A DNA stretch of 64,000 nt from Septoria linicola (lineage: Eukaryota > Ascomycota > Dothideomycetes > Mycosphaerellales > Mycosphaerellaceae). Position 1 is the first letter of the stretch. Every line of letters starts with the position of its first letter. The notes under the pieces are model-generated. The model made no database searches, had not been told where the DNA came from, and was given only the letters and a program-made list of their open reading frames with translations. Made by a program: the position numbers and the translations under genes. Where the stretch lies: NCBI GenBank assembly GCA_024114885.1, contig CP099426.1:2294001-2358000 (forward strand), given 5' to 3'. Below are positions 11,874 through 22,702 of the stretch, piece by piece.

Positions 11874-14800
11874 TAGCTATAAATCCTCTTAGAGTATCCT
11901 ACCTAACTATAGAGGTAAAAGTTTCTATATAGTCTACTCTATACTTTTAGGAGAACTCTCTTATAACTAGTCTTACTTTAAACTTTTAATAGCTCTACTA
12001 AGCTTTCTCTTAATATTAAAGACCTATCTTAAAGTAACTAAGTTAGCCTCTTTTAGTAGGACTACTATAGTCTAGGTATTATTACTTATAAGTATATCTA
12101 GCTCCTTCTAAATAGCTTCTTACTAGAGATAACCCTACTTAGGATTACTTACTACTTCCTTATAGTTCCTTAGGATTAGAACCTTCTATTTATATATTCC
12201 TACTTCTTTAGTAGTAGAGAATATAATCTCTTTAACTTCCTTTAAGAATTCTAAGTCCTATAGGATATCTAGGTTAATAGAGCTTATAGCTAAGAAGAAA
12301 GCCTAATACTCTAGGAGTATTTCCTTATCTAGCTAACTATTCTAATCTAGCTTAAGCCTAATTAGCTTTAGCTTTTAGTTAAATCTATTAAGTTCTTAAG
12401 ATACTTTCCTCTTTCTAAGAGTTTACCTTAGAGCTATCTATTTATAATCTATCTCTATAGTTTCTTAAGTAGAATTCTTAGATTCTTTCTTAACTTTCTC
12501 TTAGTCTAGGAATTTTCTATACTCTCCTATATCTTCTAGTAGAGGTAGAAGTTATATAAAGAGTTTCTTTCCTTCCTAAACCTATACTAATAGCTAAGAG
12601 AGAGAAAGCTTCTACTAGCTTAGACTAGGAGTACTTAGGGTACTCCTACTAGCTTATAGAGTAGGCTAGCTAATAGTTCTTAGCCTTCTAATAGGTCTTC
12701 TTTCTAGAGCTAAACTAGAGAGATTCTTAATCTTAATATTTAAGTCTAATTCTCTACCTAGCTTATCTTTAAAGAAGATTATATTAGTATACTACTTAAT
12801 AGCCTTTATATCTAGCTCCTAGAACTTCTATATCTTTACTATATTATTATAGTATCTAATAAATATAGTATCTTTTCCTCTATTTATTAGTTTATTACTT
12901 CTTACCTACTAAGACTATACTCTTATATCTATATACACTATAGCTCTATATCCCTATACCGTAAGGTAAGAAACTATTAGTTTAATCCTATTAAAAGCTT
13001 TATTAGGTAAGAGCTTGAATCCTTTAATATTAGGTCTATTTAGAGGCTTATTTCTTATATATATTTATACTTTAAGAGCTTCTAGCTAAAACTTAATAGG
13101 TATCTTACTTTCTTTAAGTATTACTCTAATAGAGGCTTCTAATATTTAGATAGACCTCTTAACTACTCTATTCTAGAGTAAATTATAGGCCTTAGTTAGC
13201 TTAAGAGTAATTCTAAAGTCCTTCTTCTACTATTTAATTAAAGTAGTAATCTCTCTAGTATTATTAGCCTTTATAGACTTAAGGAGTACTACTAACTACT
13301 TTTCTACCTTAATCCTCTAGTTCTAAAGAGTAGTTAGTATATCTAATCTAGCTTTAAGTAGAAATACCTATTTCTTTCTTAAGAAATTATTAATAATCTT
13401 AAGCTACTATATAAAACCTTTTACTAATAATAGTAATAGTCTATAGATATCTACTAATATAAGAGCTAATCTTTTAGATCTTCTCTTAATAGACTTATCT
13501 AGGTGTTTCTTTATCTTACTTATTATATAGATCCTATACTTATACTCTTCCTAGTTAGGAATTAGAATTCTCTTCTTTAGGTTAGTAACTTTATAAAGGT
13601 TTAAGAGTAACCCTCTTCTAAAGTATATAAATCTTCTATACTATAGCTTCTACTATTTTAGATCCTTCTCTAATAGAGTAGTATAGGTATTATTAACCTC
13701 TATAGGATTATATAGTAAGTAATATAACTTTTCCTATAGAAGAGGTAATATCTTACTAATAAATAGAACACCTCTAACTAGCTTAGTCTTTATAACTATT
13801 TAGCTATCTAGAGAGGTAAGAGTGAAATTAGGCTTCTAGACTCTAAATTACTTACTAAACTAATTCTATAATATAAGATTTACTCTAAGATTAGGAATAA
13901 ATAGTATTCTATTAAGTAGAACTTCTCCTTCTAAGATTCTCTTTATCTATACTAGTCTAGAGTAGGTTATATAGAGGTATCCTCCTCCTACCTTAATCTA
14001 TACTTTCTTCCTTAGTAGCTTTACTAATCTAAAGAAAGATAGTTAGTTAGTTATATAGGATAAGGTATAGGAATCTAAGAGCTATTCTTAGAGTAATAAC
14101 TTACTTTTAGCCTTAATTATAGAATAGGCTAACTTATCTTAGTTATTATCTTCTAATAGAGAATTATTATTACTTCTAGAACTAGAGTAAGTTCTAGAAT
14201 TAGAACTAGAACTAGACTCCTAGGCTAAGAATCTTTTCTTTAGAAGCTTTCTAGACTTTTCTATTCTCTAAAGCTACTTACCTATTCTCTAGATAACCTT
14301 CTTTAGCTTATTATATAATAATAACTTATAGATAGCTTTCTTAATATATCTAGTATTCCTTAGTAAAAAGGATCTTCTAATCCTCTCTTTAAGGAATAAT
14401 CTCTAAAGGTCCTTCTAGTTCTTAGTACTATTTCTCTACTAGGATAGTTTCTTAGTAGTAGAGAGGTTAGGATAATCTTTTAACTAGTACTTTCCTTTCT
14501 TATAAAGCTAGTATATTAGTAAGGACTTTCTTTAGTAGAGCTACCTAGAATAGAATATAGCTAAACCTATATCTATCTTATCTAGATTATCTCTTACCTC
14601 TTAGGACTTAAGTAGAAGGAGAATAGTATCTATATCTAAGGATAGTTAGGTTATAATAGTATCCTTAGCTACTTAGTATAATATAGGTAGGGACTATAGA
14701 AGATATTTTAGCCTTTTCTCTTAGCTCTAGTAGTAAGCTTCCTAAGGATTAATCTTAGTAATCCTCTTACCTAGGCCTCTAAGGTATCTCTATACTTCTC

Positions 14801-15640
14801 TAATTATCTTATTAGGTAATATTCTAAATATAATAAACTACTTAATTAGACCTATAGTATAGGACTTTAGGACTCTATTATACTTGTTCTAGAGAATTAC
14901 CTATATCTTAGCTACTAGTATAGTAATATACTATGTCTCTAGCTCTATCTTATTATCTTTACTAATACTATATCTAATACTAAACCTATATACTATATTG
15001 TCTTTTAAGAAGTATTGATTCTAAGTAATATATATCTAGAGACTAGTATCCTACTAAACTATATATAGGTTCCCTCTAATAATTAGTTAGCTAATTACCT
15101 AGAACTAGTCCTTCCTTTCTAGCTTATCTATCTATAGCTTAAACTATCTCTTCTAGTTAGTTCTATCTAGGATTAGAATCCTTTAGCTCTTCTTATTCTC
15201 TTAGTCTATTATAGAAATAGGTAAATAGAATAAATAATTAGTAGAATACTTTAGACTAGCTAAGGATTCTAGAGAAGAGTAATTTCTTATAGTAGAGAGA
15301 CTAGCTCTAAGAGATAGGGATTCTTCGTATTTAGGAAATTACTAAGACTTAGATCTTTCTCTCTTAGTAGAGTTTCTATTACTAGGTAGTAGGAAGGCTA
15401 AGTAGCCTCTTCTAACTCTAGTAATACTAGGTATAATAGTAGAGAACTAGGTAGGTATTAATAAAGTAGAAATATACTACTATCTTATAGAGATCTTTAC
15501 TAACTTATATACTACTAGGTACAAACTAGCTTCGTTAGTAATATAGTTAGAGAAACTTCTAGGCCTTAAATATTTTCTATAAACTATAAGGGATATAAGT
15601 AACCTATACTAATATAGGTTACTCCTATTTAGTATATAAA

Positions 15641-15655
15641 CCTAGGCTTATAACC
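15641..15655 (-). promoter_or_regulatory. primer-binding site of Copia-A (half initiator tRNA-Met type)
   Basis: On the minus strand the bases just inside the 5' LTR read GGTTATAAGCCTAGG. Allowing for RIP this is GGTTATGAGCCCGGG, the complement of the anticodon arm of a fungal initiator tRNA-Met (CAU anticodon). Copia-type elements are known to prime from a half initiator tRNA at this position. Confidence 0.75.
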
Positions 15656-15932
15656 TATTAAAAGTAGAGAGCGTATTATATACTATATAATGTTAAGGAG
15701 AGTATAGCGTAGTAAAGAAGAATAAAGGATTAATCTTAAACTAACTTATATATATAGTATAGTAGTAATATACTAGGAACTAAATATAAAGTTAATTAAG
15801 TTAGTTATCTAAGAAGAGAAGAAAAAGAAGTAAGATATACCTCTTACTAAGCCTTAGGTAGATACCTTAGGTATCTAGAACTATACTTAAATATCTATAT
15901 CTAGACTAACTATCTAGGATATATTCTTAATA
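15656..15932 (-). repeat. 5' LTR of Copia-A
   Basis: 277 bp, nearly identical to 8315-8591 apart from RIP-type differences. The primer-binding site lies directly inside it and the target duplication CTTAC (15933-15937) directly outside, which fixes element orientation as minus. Confidence 0.92.
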
Positions 15933-15937
15933 CTTAC

Positions 15938-16903
15938 TTTCGCGAGAGAGACGATAAGCTACTAGCTACTAAAGATTGCCTTAATAGTAACGACTAGTAT
16001 AAGCTCTAAGAGCTCTATTTATTACTTAATCTAATAAAGGAAGCGTTAATAGGTTTATAGATAGATAGTATATATATCTATAGCTTATTATAGTAGTTAC
16101 TTATAACGCTAAACCTACTAATAAGCGTATTAGAGGACCTTAAAATATAGTAAGATTTACTACTAAACTTATACTTTAAAGCGTATATTTTAATAGATTA
16201 GAAGAAGCTAGATAAGTACTTCGCGCTTACTAATCGTTTACCTACTTATATAGCCTTAATAGTACTTTATCTATACTTTAAACTACGCTAGTTTAATACT
16301 ATATAGAAGGATCTCTACTTTAATCTAGAGATAAAGAAATAACGCCGTAGTAACGCTAGGTTTAGCGTACGTAACAAGCGCTTATAGGCTTTATAAATAC
16401 TATTATAGGACGAGTTATTTACCGAGCGTATACGTAGAGTTATTAAGGCTTTATAGATCGAATATAGCGAGTAATTTAGTACTATAAACGTGACTATAGC
16501 GACCGAACTCTCTTAATTAAATACTACTACGAACCGCGATTCTACGTAATACGAGTAAGGACTATAGCTAAGTAAAGAGATTATATAGGACGAGTATAAT
16601 CGCTATCTTATAGCGCTACTAGTACTACTAAAAATAGACGCTTTATAGTAGTAGAACGAGTACTATAAAGTATATCCTATACTCTCTAGGCTAGTATATA
16701 ATATACTAGCTTGTCTAGCGTCTTTAACTACTACTAAACGTAGCTTCTCTAAAGCCGGTTACACGTTAAATAAGGCTTATTAGTATACGCGTAGTAACTT
16801 AGTAGAAGTAAATTAGTATCTAAAGTTATAGTTTAGCTATAATATAGTACTAGATAATATAGTAGTAGATATAACGATAGTAGATAATAAGGTAATAAGC
16901 TAA
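15938..16903 (+). pseudogene. hAT-X transposase, C-terminal part with dimerisation domain
   Basis: This continues the hAT transposase frame interrupted by Copia-A (FRERDDKLLATKDCL follows the duplicated site). Near 16672-16840 it reads YPILSRLVYNILACLAS, then TKRSFSKAGYTLN and a final NQYLKLQFSYN block. This is the typical hAT C-terminal dimerisation domain with its ERxFS-like motif. The frame ends at TAA 16901-16903. TAG/TAA codons interrupt it at Gln/Trp positions. With 7877-8314 this gives about 470 codons of a protein usually 600-800 residues long. Confidence 0.85.
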
Positions 16904-17704
16904 GCTAATTATTTACTTATAGGCTATAGAACGTCCGTGCTTTAGTACGTAGTGCTACTAATTAGACGACAGCTATAATATCTACTATAATCTAATCAAA
17001 CTAAGATTATATACTAATTAGATAAACACTACCCTTGATTAGTGTCTGTCTGTCTATAAGCCAGCCTGACACGATATAGAGCACTGAACAGTAATATAAG
17101 ACTCCTATTGTCTAGCATATAACTCAATACAACGTCAAGGCCATACATGGTGGCCGCGGCTTCCACGTATGGGAACTGTAATGTAGACAAAACAGGGACA
17201 CGAGGCACGTTCAGACAAGCCTGTAATCATAACCCTATCAACGAACCGACGCCGGACATGTCGTATCGCAACCCCTCGCCTGTTCTCGGTTTGGATGAAG
17301 TGCGCGGTAGGCAGACTACAGCACGTGGCTGCCGCGTGACATGATCGTCGTCACATGGGATCGTTTGTCAACTTGTCCTTCAATCGTCGCTACTCCACTG
17401 CATCTTGGTCCTGACGTCCCTGCTTGTACCGCACGCTCATTGCTTGTGTGGATCATGTTCGTTGCCATGAGATCTTGGCTATGGGTGATCTATCCATGGC
17501 CAATTCCATACGCCGATCATGAACAAACATTTGCTTGTTGCAGCATCTCCGAGCTTCCTAATGCCCCATGTTAGCCCTACTCCTTGCTCACCTACAAGCA
17601 GCTTCGGTATGCAACCCTAGCTCGAGACAGACTAAGTGCAATAGTACTCAGCTGATCTGGTGACGCACACAACTTGACATGTCACAGAATCCCGTATAAA
17701 GAAG
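16904..17704. other. hAT-X 3' flank and transition from RIP DNA to normal DNA, no clear gene
   Basis: From 16904 to about 17030 the sequence is still TpA-rich and is probably the untranslated right end of hAT-X. A possible right terminus lies at 17050-17086: its reverse complement starts CAGTGCTC, resembling the CAG-type ends of hAT elements, but the left end is outside the window so it cannot be paired. From about 17040 base composition is normal, with frequent CA and TG. Two short ATG frames (17147-17344 and 17341-17574) have no recognisable features and look like chance. The 3' untranslated region of the minus-strand kinase gene should lie at its right end. Confidence 0.55.
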
Positions 17705-20700
17705 CTACCGTTGCACTAAGAGCTTTTTCAGGTCCGCAAACTTGACCGGCTTCATCAGGAACAGATCAAATCCAGCTGCTTCAGCATCGGCCTGCGCCTC
17801 CTGACTCGCCAGTCCGGTCAGTGCAAACACTTTGATTCGCTCTTCATTTGTTTTGTTCAGGCTCTCCTCCAATTGGCGGATTCTCCTAGTGGCTTCCATT
17901 CCATCCATGACTGGCATGCTTATATCCATTAATATGTAGTCAAATGGCTGAATGGCGCGGTCGTTTGTGTCAGCAGAACCAGTCTCCGCCGAGCCTAGCA
18001 CCGGGATTTGGGTTGTGGAGGATGAGCTGCTCTGCGCCGCAGTGCTCGTAGCCTCGTGCTCCGTTGCGGAGTTGCCTACGCGCGTACCACTTGAGCAAGA
18101 AGCGGTGAACATATCTAGAGCTTCTTGTCCATTCTCAGCTTGTTCGAAAGTGAACCCGCACTTCTTTATGAACCGAATCAGCAATTGCCGATTGAGCTTG
18201 TTATCATCGACTGCAAGAATGTGAAGGGACCCCGCCATCGATCCATCCTTCGACTCTGAGGTGATAGCGCCACGAAGCTTCTGATCGCTAGGACTTGTTT
18301 TGTGTGAATCATCTCTGAACAAGTCCAGGGACGTGTCCCCGTGTGGACCGCTGGACCGGGGATCTAGGTCGGTGGGACTGAGCGGCGGGTCCAATTCCAG
18401 CGCTGTGGCTGCACTGACACTTTTGCGCAACTCTTGCCGCACTTTACGACTACTCGCCCGATTCAGAGGTGGGTGCGGCTGATAAGCGCCATCAACCGCG
18501 ATTCGGCTGCGCGGCCGACGTTGCTGCTGGTCGTCGTCGTCTCCTACACTGCGCTGCTTCTCGTGTAAAGTATGATTAAGCTCTTCTTCTCGACTGAAGC
18601 AGTAGGAGAAGGCTCTGGCCAGCTTCTGTGGTCCGCACGGCTGCTGAATGACCTCAACAATTTGGCCGAGCTCCAACAGAAATTTCTGCTGGTCACGAAG
18701 CACTGAAATGGCATCCCGGTCGTTTTGGCACGCCAGAATGACTGGAACTTTACGGCTAGCATCAGGTCGCTTGTGGTTCCGCAACATTTCTATCGGCGGC
18801 GGTTCACCGTAAATATATATTGAAACATCGTCATCAGCGTCCATTTGAGTCTCCCGAACAACTTGCATTCCGAACCATTCTTCGCAGGTCTTGCTGAGCG
18901 TATGCTGGAATCGTGAGGCTTGGTGTGTAGAAGTCCTCACTCGCTCCGGGTCGAGTGGATCGAGTAACACCACTTTTTTGCCCGCTGTCCTGGTAGTCAC
19001 AGCGAGGGGGTATCTGCAAATGTCAGAAGGCCTTTCGATGCTGGTTGGTGCTCTTTCGCGCGAAATTATGCCTGGTGCAGCTGCGAGTTTCAGATATACG
19101 TCCACTTGGGTGCCCCGATGTGGAGCAGACTGGACATTTATGGAACCACCCAACATGTCCACAAGCTGCTTAACAATACTGAAGCCCAGACCCACTCCTG
19201 GCTGAAAGGAGTCCTCTTGCGAAAACGGAACAAAGAGCCTCTCCTGCAGGAAGTTCTCGCTCATTCCTCGACCGGAATCAACAACACGTATAAGGACGGA
19301 GACTTGATCGTTATGCACATCACCGAACGCTCGCAGAGACAGCGCGATAAAGCCCTCGCTGGTGTACTTGAACGCATTGCCGAGCAGGTTCATAACGATT
19401 CGTGAGATTGCGCCTGGCTGTGTAGTGACTCTCCAATCGTGTCTCGCGGTGACGTCAAGGAGCACAGTTACGCCTGAACCTGACCCACTCTGACCGCTTT
19501 CTAGTGACGAAGTCAGGCTGTCGAAGGACTTCAGAAGCGACGAGTTAGTGGTTTGGGGCTTGACTTTCCTAAACGTGTGGCCCACGGCCATCACCTCTGC
19601 AGCTTCCTCCACCAGGACACTGAGATCAACATCCCCTACAAGATTCATGCTGTCCATAAAGGCGTTGTCTGCGGGCTCCGATGACATGGGTTCTTCGCCC
19701 TTATTCCCTAGCTTATTGATCTTGCTATGGTCCAGAACGTGATTCAGTGTTTCCAGTAGTGTTTTCCCACAAGTAATGATGGACTGGACGAGTCCTGTAT
19801 CGTACGCCGATGTCGTCGCATCGAGCAAGAAGTCTGCAGCGCCTAATATGCCATGCAAGGGAGTCCGCAGTTCGTGGCTCATTGATGCTATGAACGTCGT
19901 CTTGGCCGCCTCATCTCGCTGCATGTCCACCCGCTCGAGCTCGCTAGTGATGCAACTTGCAAAAGCCCGCACATGGGATATATACACATCCACCATTCGG
20001 CCAGGTGTACATGACCAAAGAACAAGGCCCGCGATGAGTTTCGCGCGGAGCGAGTCGAAAAGTGGCATAAAAATGACTGTTCTGGCACCGGGAACTTGCT
20101 GCAAGAGCTCGTGATGATCTAAATCTTCTTCCGGAGTGCGCAATCTGCCTTCCCTGTGGGCAACCGCCGGATCGATGGTCGGTACCTCATCATGGCTACT
20201 GCACTCTCCATCGGTCGAGATGACAATGTGTTCGTCGTCGCGAGAAAGTATGCAGCCTCGCGGGAATCTCCTCGAGTAAGCATAAAGAGTGTCGACTTTG
20301 AGCGTGCTTTGGACTTGCCCTCTCGGAATGCGATGATCATGCTGTTCCCCCAAACATGAAGCGACCACTTTGCTGAGGCGCGGCGACGACGATTTTGCTC
20401 TGGGGTCGTTTCCATCCGGTGTTTGGGACTGGACGTTCGATCCGAGAATAAGGCAGCCATCTGCGAGGGTCGATTGCTGCAACATCTGAGCAGCCAAGGC
20501 CAACACGTCTTCGGCATCGTCTCGTGATCTCTGGGCGTTGCGTTGGGCTACCCGTCTCCATGAGTCTCTCCTTGGGCGCTCTGGCGACTGCTTGATGGCA
20601 GAGACGTCGTCGCGTGATCGATGCGGATTCACCGCAGGTTGAGTAGGTTGTGAAACGATGGGGATCGTCGTCGTGCTGCTGTGCGCAGAGGCCGACTCGT

Positions 20701-21535
20701 CGATGAAGGTGGCCATGCCGCGCACAATGCGCTCGCCCTTGAACCGATCCACACGATCTCTTGCCCACTCGAGATGATCGACCGCGCACTGCGCCATGTC
20801 TTGCATATAGCGCAGCTCGTCCACCAGCAGCCCGTTGCGCGGATGCTCATCGGTGGCTGCCAGCACTCCGATCTTATATCCATTGCGCGTCACCAGCGGA
20901 ACGCCCGCATAGAAGCGCACGCGGGCGCCTGTGTCTTGCATGACATATGGACGAGACGCGAAGCGAGGATCTGCACGACAGTCGTTGATGATCATGCCGT
21001 TGGCGCTCAGTGTCGCCGGGGCGCCGGGAGGTGATGCAGATGCCGATGCCGATGCCGATGTCGATGCCGATGCCGATGCCGATGCCGATGCGCCTGCTGC
21101 CATGGAGTCGCGCGCCTCGCATTGCGTGTCGAGGCAGTTCCAGCACATGGCGTCGGGACGCGCGAGAACCGCGCTGCCCAGCCAGATCTCGTCGCCAGCC
21201 GCGCCTTGTGGCTGCACGCTCGAGTGCGAGTGCGTCGCCTCGCCGAGAACATACTGGTGCGCCGAGTCAATGAGCGAGATCATGCAGCGCCGGACGTTCA
21301 GTCGGAAGACGACGTTTTGGGCGAAGGCGATCAACGTGCGGTCGCGCGACGACAGGCTCTCGAAGCCCTGTCGTTGTCCGGGGTCCGGGTCAGCGAGCGA
21401 CGACAGGTACTGCGACACGGCGCCAGGCGAGCCATGTGCAGCGAGCCATGCTTCGTAGTATTGATGGCACTCTCGCTCTGCTTGTGATGGCGCGTGCTGC
21501 GTGTGCTGCTGCGTCTGCGCAGACTGCCGCTGCAT
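17705..21535 (-). CDS. hybrid histidine kinase (GAF - HisKA - HATPase - receiver)
   Basis: Encodes a 1,276-residue two-component hybrid sensor kinase without introns or frameshifts. Residues about 60-290 look like a GAF sensor domain, interrupted at 149-168 by an Ala/Ser repeat. The HisKA block SMSHELRTPLHG has the phospho-accepting His at 554. The ATPase domain shows the N box NLLGNAFKY (Asn720), G1 box DSGRGM near 757 and GVGLGFSIV as G2. A low-complexity linker follows. The receiver domain has Asp1110/Asp1111, the phospho-acceptor Asp1204 in LMDISMP, and Lys1262 in LMKPVKF. No membrane segments are evident, so it is probably cytosolic. It would autophosphorylate on His and pass phosphate to its own Asp and then to a phosphotransfer protein such as Ypd1. 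All catalytic residues are present. The start is the first ATG, but the frame is open for 35 more codons upstream to a TAG at 21641-21643, so a longer N-terminus is possible. Confidence 0.95.
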   Translation of the reverse strand: MQRQSAQTQQHTQHAPSQAERECHQYYEAWLAAHGSPGAVSQYLSSLADPDPGQRQGFESLSSRDRTLIAFAQNVVFRLNVRRCMISLIDSAHQYVLGEATHSHSSVQPQGAAGDEIWLGSAVLARPDAMCWNCLDTQCEARDSMAAGASASASASASTSASASASASPPGAPATLSANGMIINDCRADPRFASRPYVMQDTGARVRFYAGVPLVTRNGYKIGVLAATDEHPRNGLLVDELRYMQDMAQCAVDHLEWARDRVDRFKGERIVRGMATFIDESASAHSSTTTIPIVSQPTQPAVNPHRSRDDVSAIKQSPERPRRDSWRRVAQRNAQRSRDDAEDVLALAAQMLQQSTLADGCLILGSNVQSQTPDGNDPRAKSSSPRLSKVVASCLGEQHDHRIPRGQVQSTLKVDTLYAYSRRFPRGCILSRDDEHIVISTDGECSSHDEVPTIDPAVAHREGRLRTPEEDLDHHELLQQVPGARTVIFMPLFDSLRAKLIAGLVLWSCTPGRMVDVYISHVRAFASCITSELERVDMQRDEAAKTTFIASMSHELRTPLHGILGAADFLLDATTSAYDTGLVQSIITCGKTLLETLNHVLDHSKINKLGNKGEEPMSSEPADNAFMDSMNLVGDVDLSVLVEEAAEVMAVGHTFRKVKPQTTNSSLLKSFDSLTSSLESGQSGSGSGVTVLLDVTARHDWRVTTQPGAISRIVMNLLGNAFKYTSEGFIALSLRAFGDVHNDQVSVLIRVVDSGRGMSENFLQERLFVPFSQEDSFQPGVGLGFSIVKQLVDMLGGSINVQSAPHRGTQVDVYLKLAAAPGIISRERAPTSIERPSDICRYPLAVTTRTAGKKVVLLDPLDPERVRTSTHQASRFQHTLSKTCEEWFGMQVVRETQMDADDDVSIYIYGEPPPIEMLRNHKRPDASRKVPVILACQNDRDAISVLRDQQKFLLELGQIVEVIQQPCGPQKLARAFSYCFSREEELNHTLHEKQRSVGDDDDQQQRRPRSRIAVDGAYQPHPPLNRASSRKVRQELRKSVSAATALELDPPLSPTDLDPRSSGPHGDTSLDLFRDDSHKTSPSDQKLRGAITSESKDGSMAGSLHILAVDDNKLNRQLLIRFIKKCGFTFEQAENGQEALDMFTASCSSGTRVGNSATEHEATSTAAQSSSSSTTQIPVLGSAETGSADTNDRAIQPFDYILMDISMPVMDGMEATRRIRQLEESLNKTNEERIKVFALTGLASQEAQADAEAAGFDLFLMKPVKFADLKKLLVQR
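21033..21090. repeat. GATGCC hexanucleotide microsatellite inside the kinase gene
   Basis: About nine imperfect copies of GATGCC, one with T for C. On the minus strand they encode an Ala-Ser run at residues 149-168 with one Thr. It lies in the GAF region, probably in a surface loop, and may vary in length between strains. Confidence 0.85.
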
Positions 21536-21913
21536 CGTCTTGCTCGTATACTCGAGGAAGACGAAAGGTAAAGTCGTATCTAAAGTAGAGCCGCGTTGTC
21601 TTAGCGCTACCTTTGCGACTCTAGTAAAACGATATTTGTTCTATACTAGCTTCTAGAGCCTCTATCTATTTCAAGTATAAAGTAGTATAATCTAGATTAT
21701 ACTATTATATATATATATAAAAGAAATTATTTTATTATTATAATTTCTACTACTATATAATAGAGATTTTATATTATTTAGAAGATAGAAATAAGATAAT
21801 AAGTATATTTTAAAAGATTTAATATTATAGTTTAAACTACTAGTTAAAAGCTAAATAGAAATATTAATTACTAACTAGATAGGTCTTAGATATTAGTTTA
21901 TAAATAGAATTAG
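21536..21913. other. upstream side of the kinase gene, passing into RIP-mutated AT-rich DNA
   Basis: Only about 30 bases beyond the kinase ATG keep normal composition. From about 21566 the DNA is TpA-rich with very few CA or TG, and at 21706-21720 holds a TA microsatellite. No promoter motif was identified. The kinase promoter must either lie in this mutated DNA or have been lost. Nothing coding was recognised. Confidence 0.6.
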
Positions 21914-21994
21914 TATTAAGAATATATCCTAGATAGTTAGTCTAGATATAGATATTTAATTATAGTTCTAGATACTTAAGATATCTATCTAAGG
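21914..21994 (+). repeat. Copia LTR fragment next to Copia-C
   Basis: These 81 bases repeat the first 81 bases of the following LTR (TATTAAGAATATAT onward to CTAAGG) with RIP-type differences. The best explanation is that Copia-C inserted into an older LTR of the same family, or a partial LTR duplication. Confidence 0.8.
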
Positions 21995-22271
21995 TATTAA
22001 GAATATATTCTAGATAGTTAGTCTAGATATAGATATTTAAATATAGTTCTAGATATCTAAGATATCTACCTAAGGCTTAGTAAGAGATATATCTTATTTC
22101 TCTTTCTTCTTTTCTTAGATAACTAACTTAATTAACTTTATATTTAGTTCCTAGTATATTACTACTATACTATATATATAAGATAGTTTAAGACTAATTC
22201 TCTATTCTTCTTTACTATACTATACTCTCCTAGATATTATATAGTATCTAATACGCTCTCTACTTTTAATA
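21995..22271 (+). repeat. 5' LTR of Copia-C
   Basis: TATTAAGAATATATTC ... ACTTTTAATA, the plus-strand equivalent of the LTRs at 15656-15932 and 39520-39797. Confidence 0.88.
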
Positions 22272-22390
22272 GGTTATAAGCTCGAGTTTATATACTAAAT
22301 AGAAGTAACCTATATTAGTATAGGTTACTTATATCTCCTATAGTCTATAGAAAATATTTAAGGCCTAGAAGTTTCTCTAACTATATTACT
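21995..22390 (+). mobile_element. Copia-C: 5' end of a Copia element (LTR plus leader), truncated
   Basis: A 277-bp LTR at 21995-22271 is the reverse complement of the Copia-A/B LTR, so this copy points in the plus direction. The primer-binding site GGTTATAAGCTCGAG follows at 22272-22286. The leader then matches the reverse complement of 39400-39504 until 22390, where similarity stops. Gag and pol are absent. Confidence 0.85.
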
Positions 22391-22702
22391 ATAAGAGCTA
22401 GGTAAGATTAAAGATTAGATACGCCTTAGGCTCGTAGGCTTAGCGTATAGTATAATTATAGTACGCGTATATATCTAAAAGAAGGTAAGAATTAGTCTTA
22501 CGATATCCTAATAGTCTTATTAGAAGAGCGCTCTATATATATATATATAAGAGCTAGATAAGGTTAAAAATTAGACCCGCCTTAGGCTCGTAGGCTTAGC
22601 GTATAGTATAATTATAGTATACGTATATATCTAAAAGAAGATAAGAATTAGTCTTATAATATCCTAATAGTTTTATTAGAAAAGCGCTCTATATATTACT
22701 AT
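22391..22702 (+). repeat. 156-bp tandem repeat, two copies
   Basis: Bases 22391-22546 (ATAAGAGCTAGG...) repeat at 22547-22702 with about ten RIP-type differences. Each unit ends in a short TA run. The repeat precedes a gag-like frame, so it might be a duplicated LTR or leader of that element; no matching 3' copy is in the window. Confidence 0.75.

Larger units (their letters stand above)
8592..15640 (-). pseudogene. Copia-A gag-pol, RIP-inactivated and interrupted by Tc1
   Basis: The minus-strand frame matches Copia-B base for base apart from RIP changes. Order from right to left on the window is gag, protease, gag-pre-integrase and integrase, reverse transcriptase, RNase H. The Tc1 element at 10555-11873 splits the pol region just upstream (in coding sense) of the conserved RT block that reads like SLYGLKQA in Copia-B. 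Many TAG/TAA codons make it nonfunctional. Domain assignments rest on the better-preserved Copia-B copy. Confidence 0.82.
8315..15932 (-). mobile_element. Copia-A: complete Copia retrotransposon carrying a Tc1 insertion
   Basis: The two LTRs (8315-8591 and 15656-15932) flank a body that codes on the minus strand. A 5-bp target duplication, CTTAC, lies at 8310-8314 and 15933-15937. The total of 7,618 bp exceeds the 6,299 bp of Copia-B because a 1,319-bp Tc1 element sits at 10555-11873. The sequence is more heavily RIP-mutated than Copia-B (fewer CpA and TpG), consistent with an older insertion or more RIP cycles. It is inserted in the hAT-X transposase frame. Confidence 0.93.

Noticed and set aside
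1..17000. Organelle or alternative genetic code with TAG/TAA read as Gln
   Set aside because: The adjacent kinase gene uses the standard code with normal composition, Trp codons are also lost to TAG, and CpA/TpG depletion is confined to repeats, which fits RIP.
17147..17574. Two short ATG frames of 65 and 77 codons in the kinase 3' flank
   Set aside because: They have no recognisable motif, no coding-like composition and overlap each other's ends; chance frames in normal-composition DNA.
17952..21487. Many short frames overlapping the kinase gene on both strands
   Set aside because: They are shadows of the 1,276-codon kinase frame, including Met/Pro, His/Arg and Asp/Ala runs made by the GATGCC repeat.
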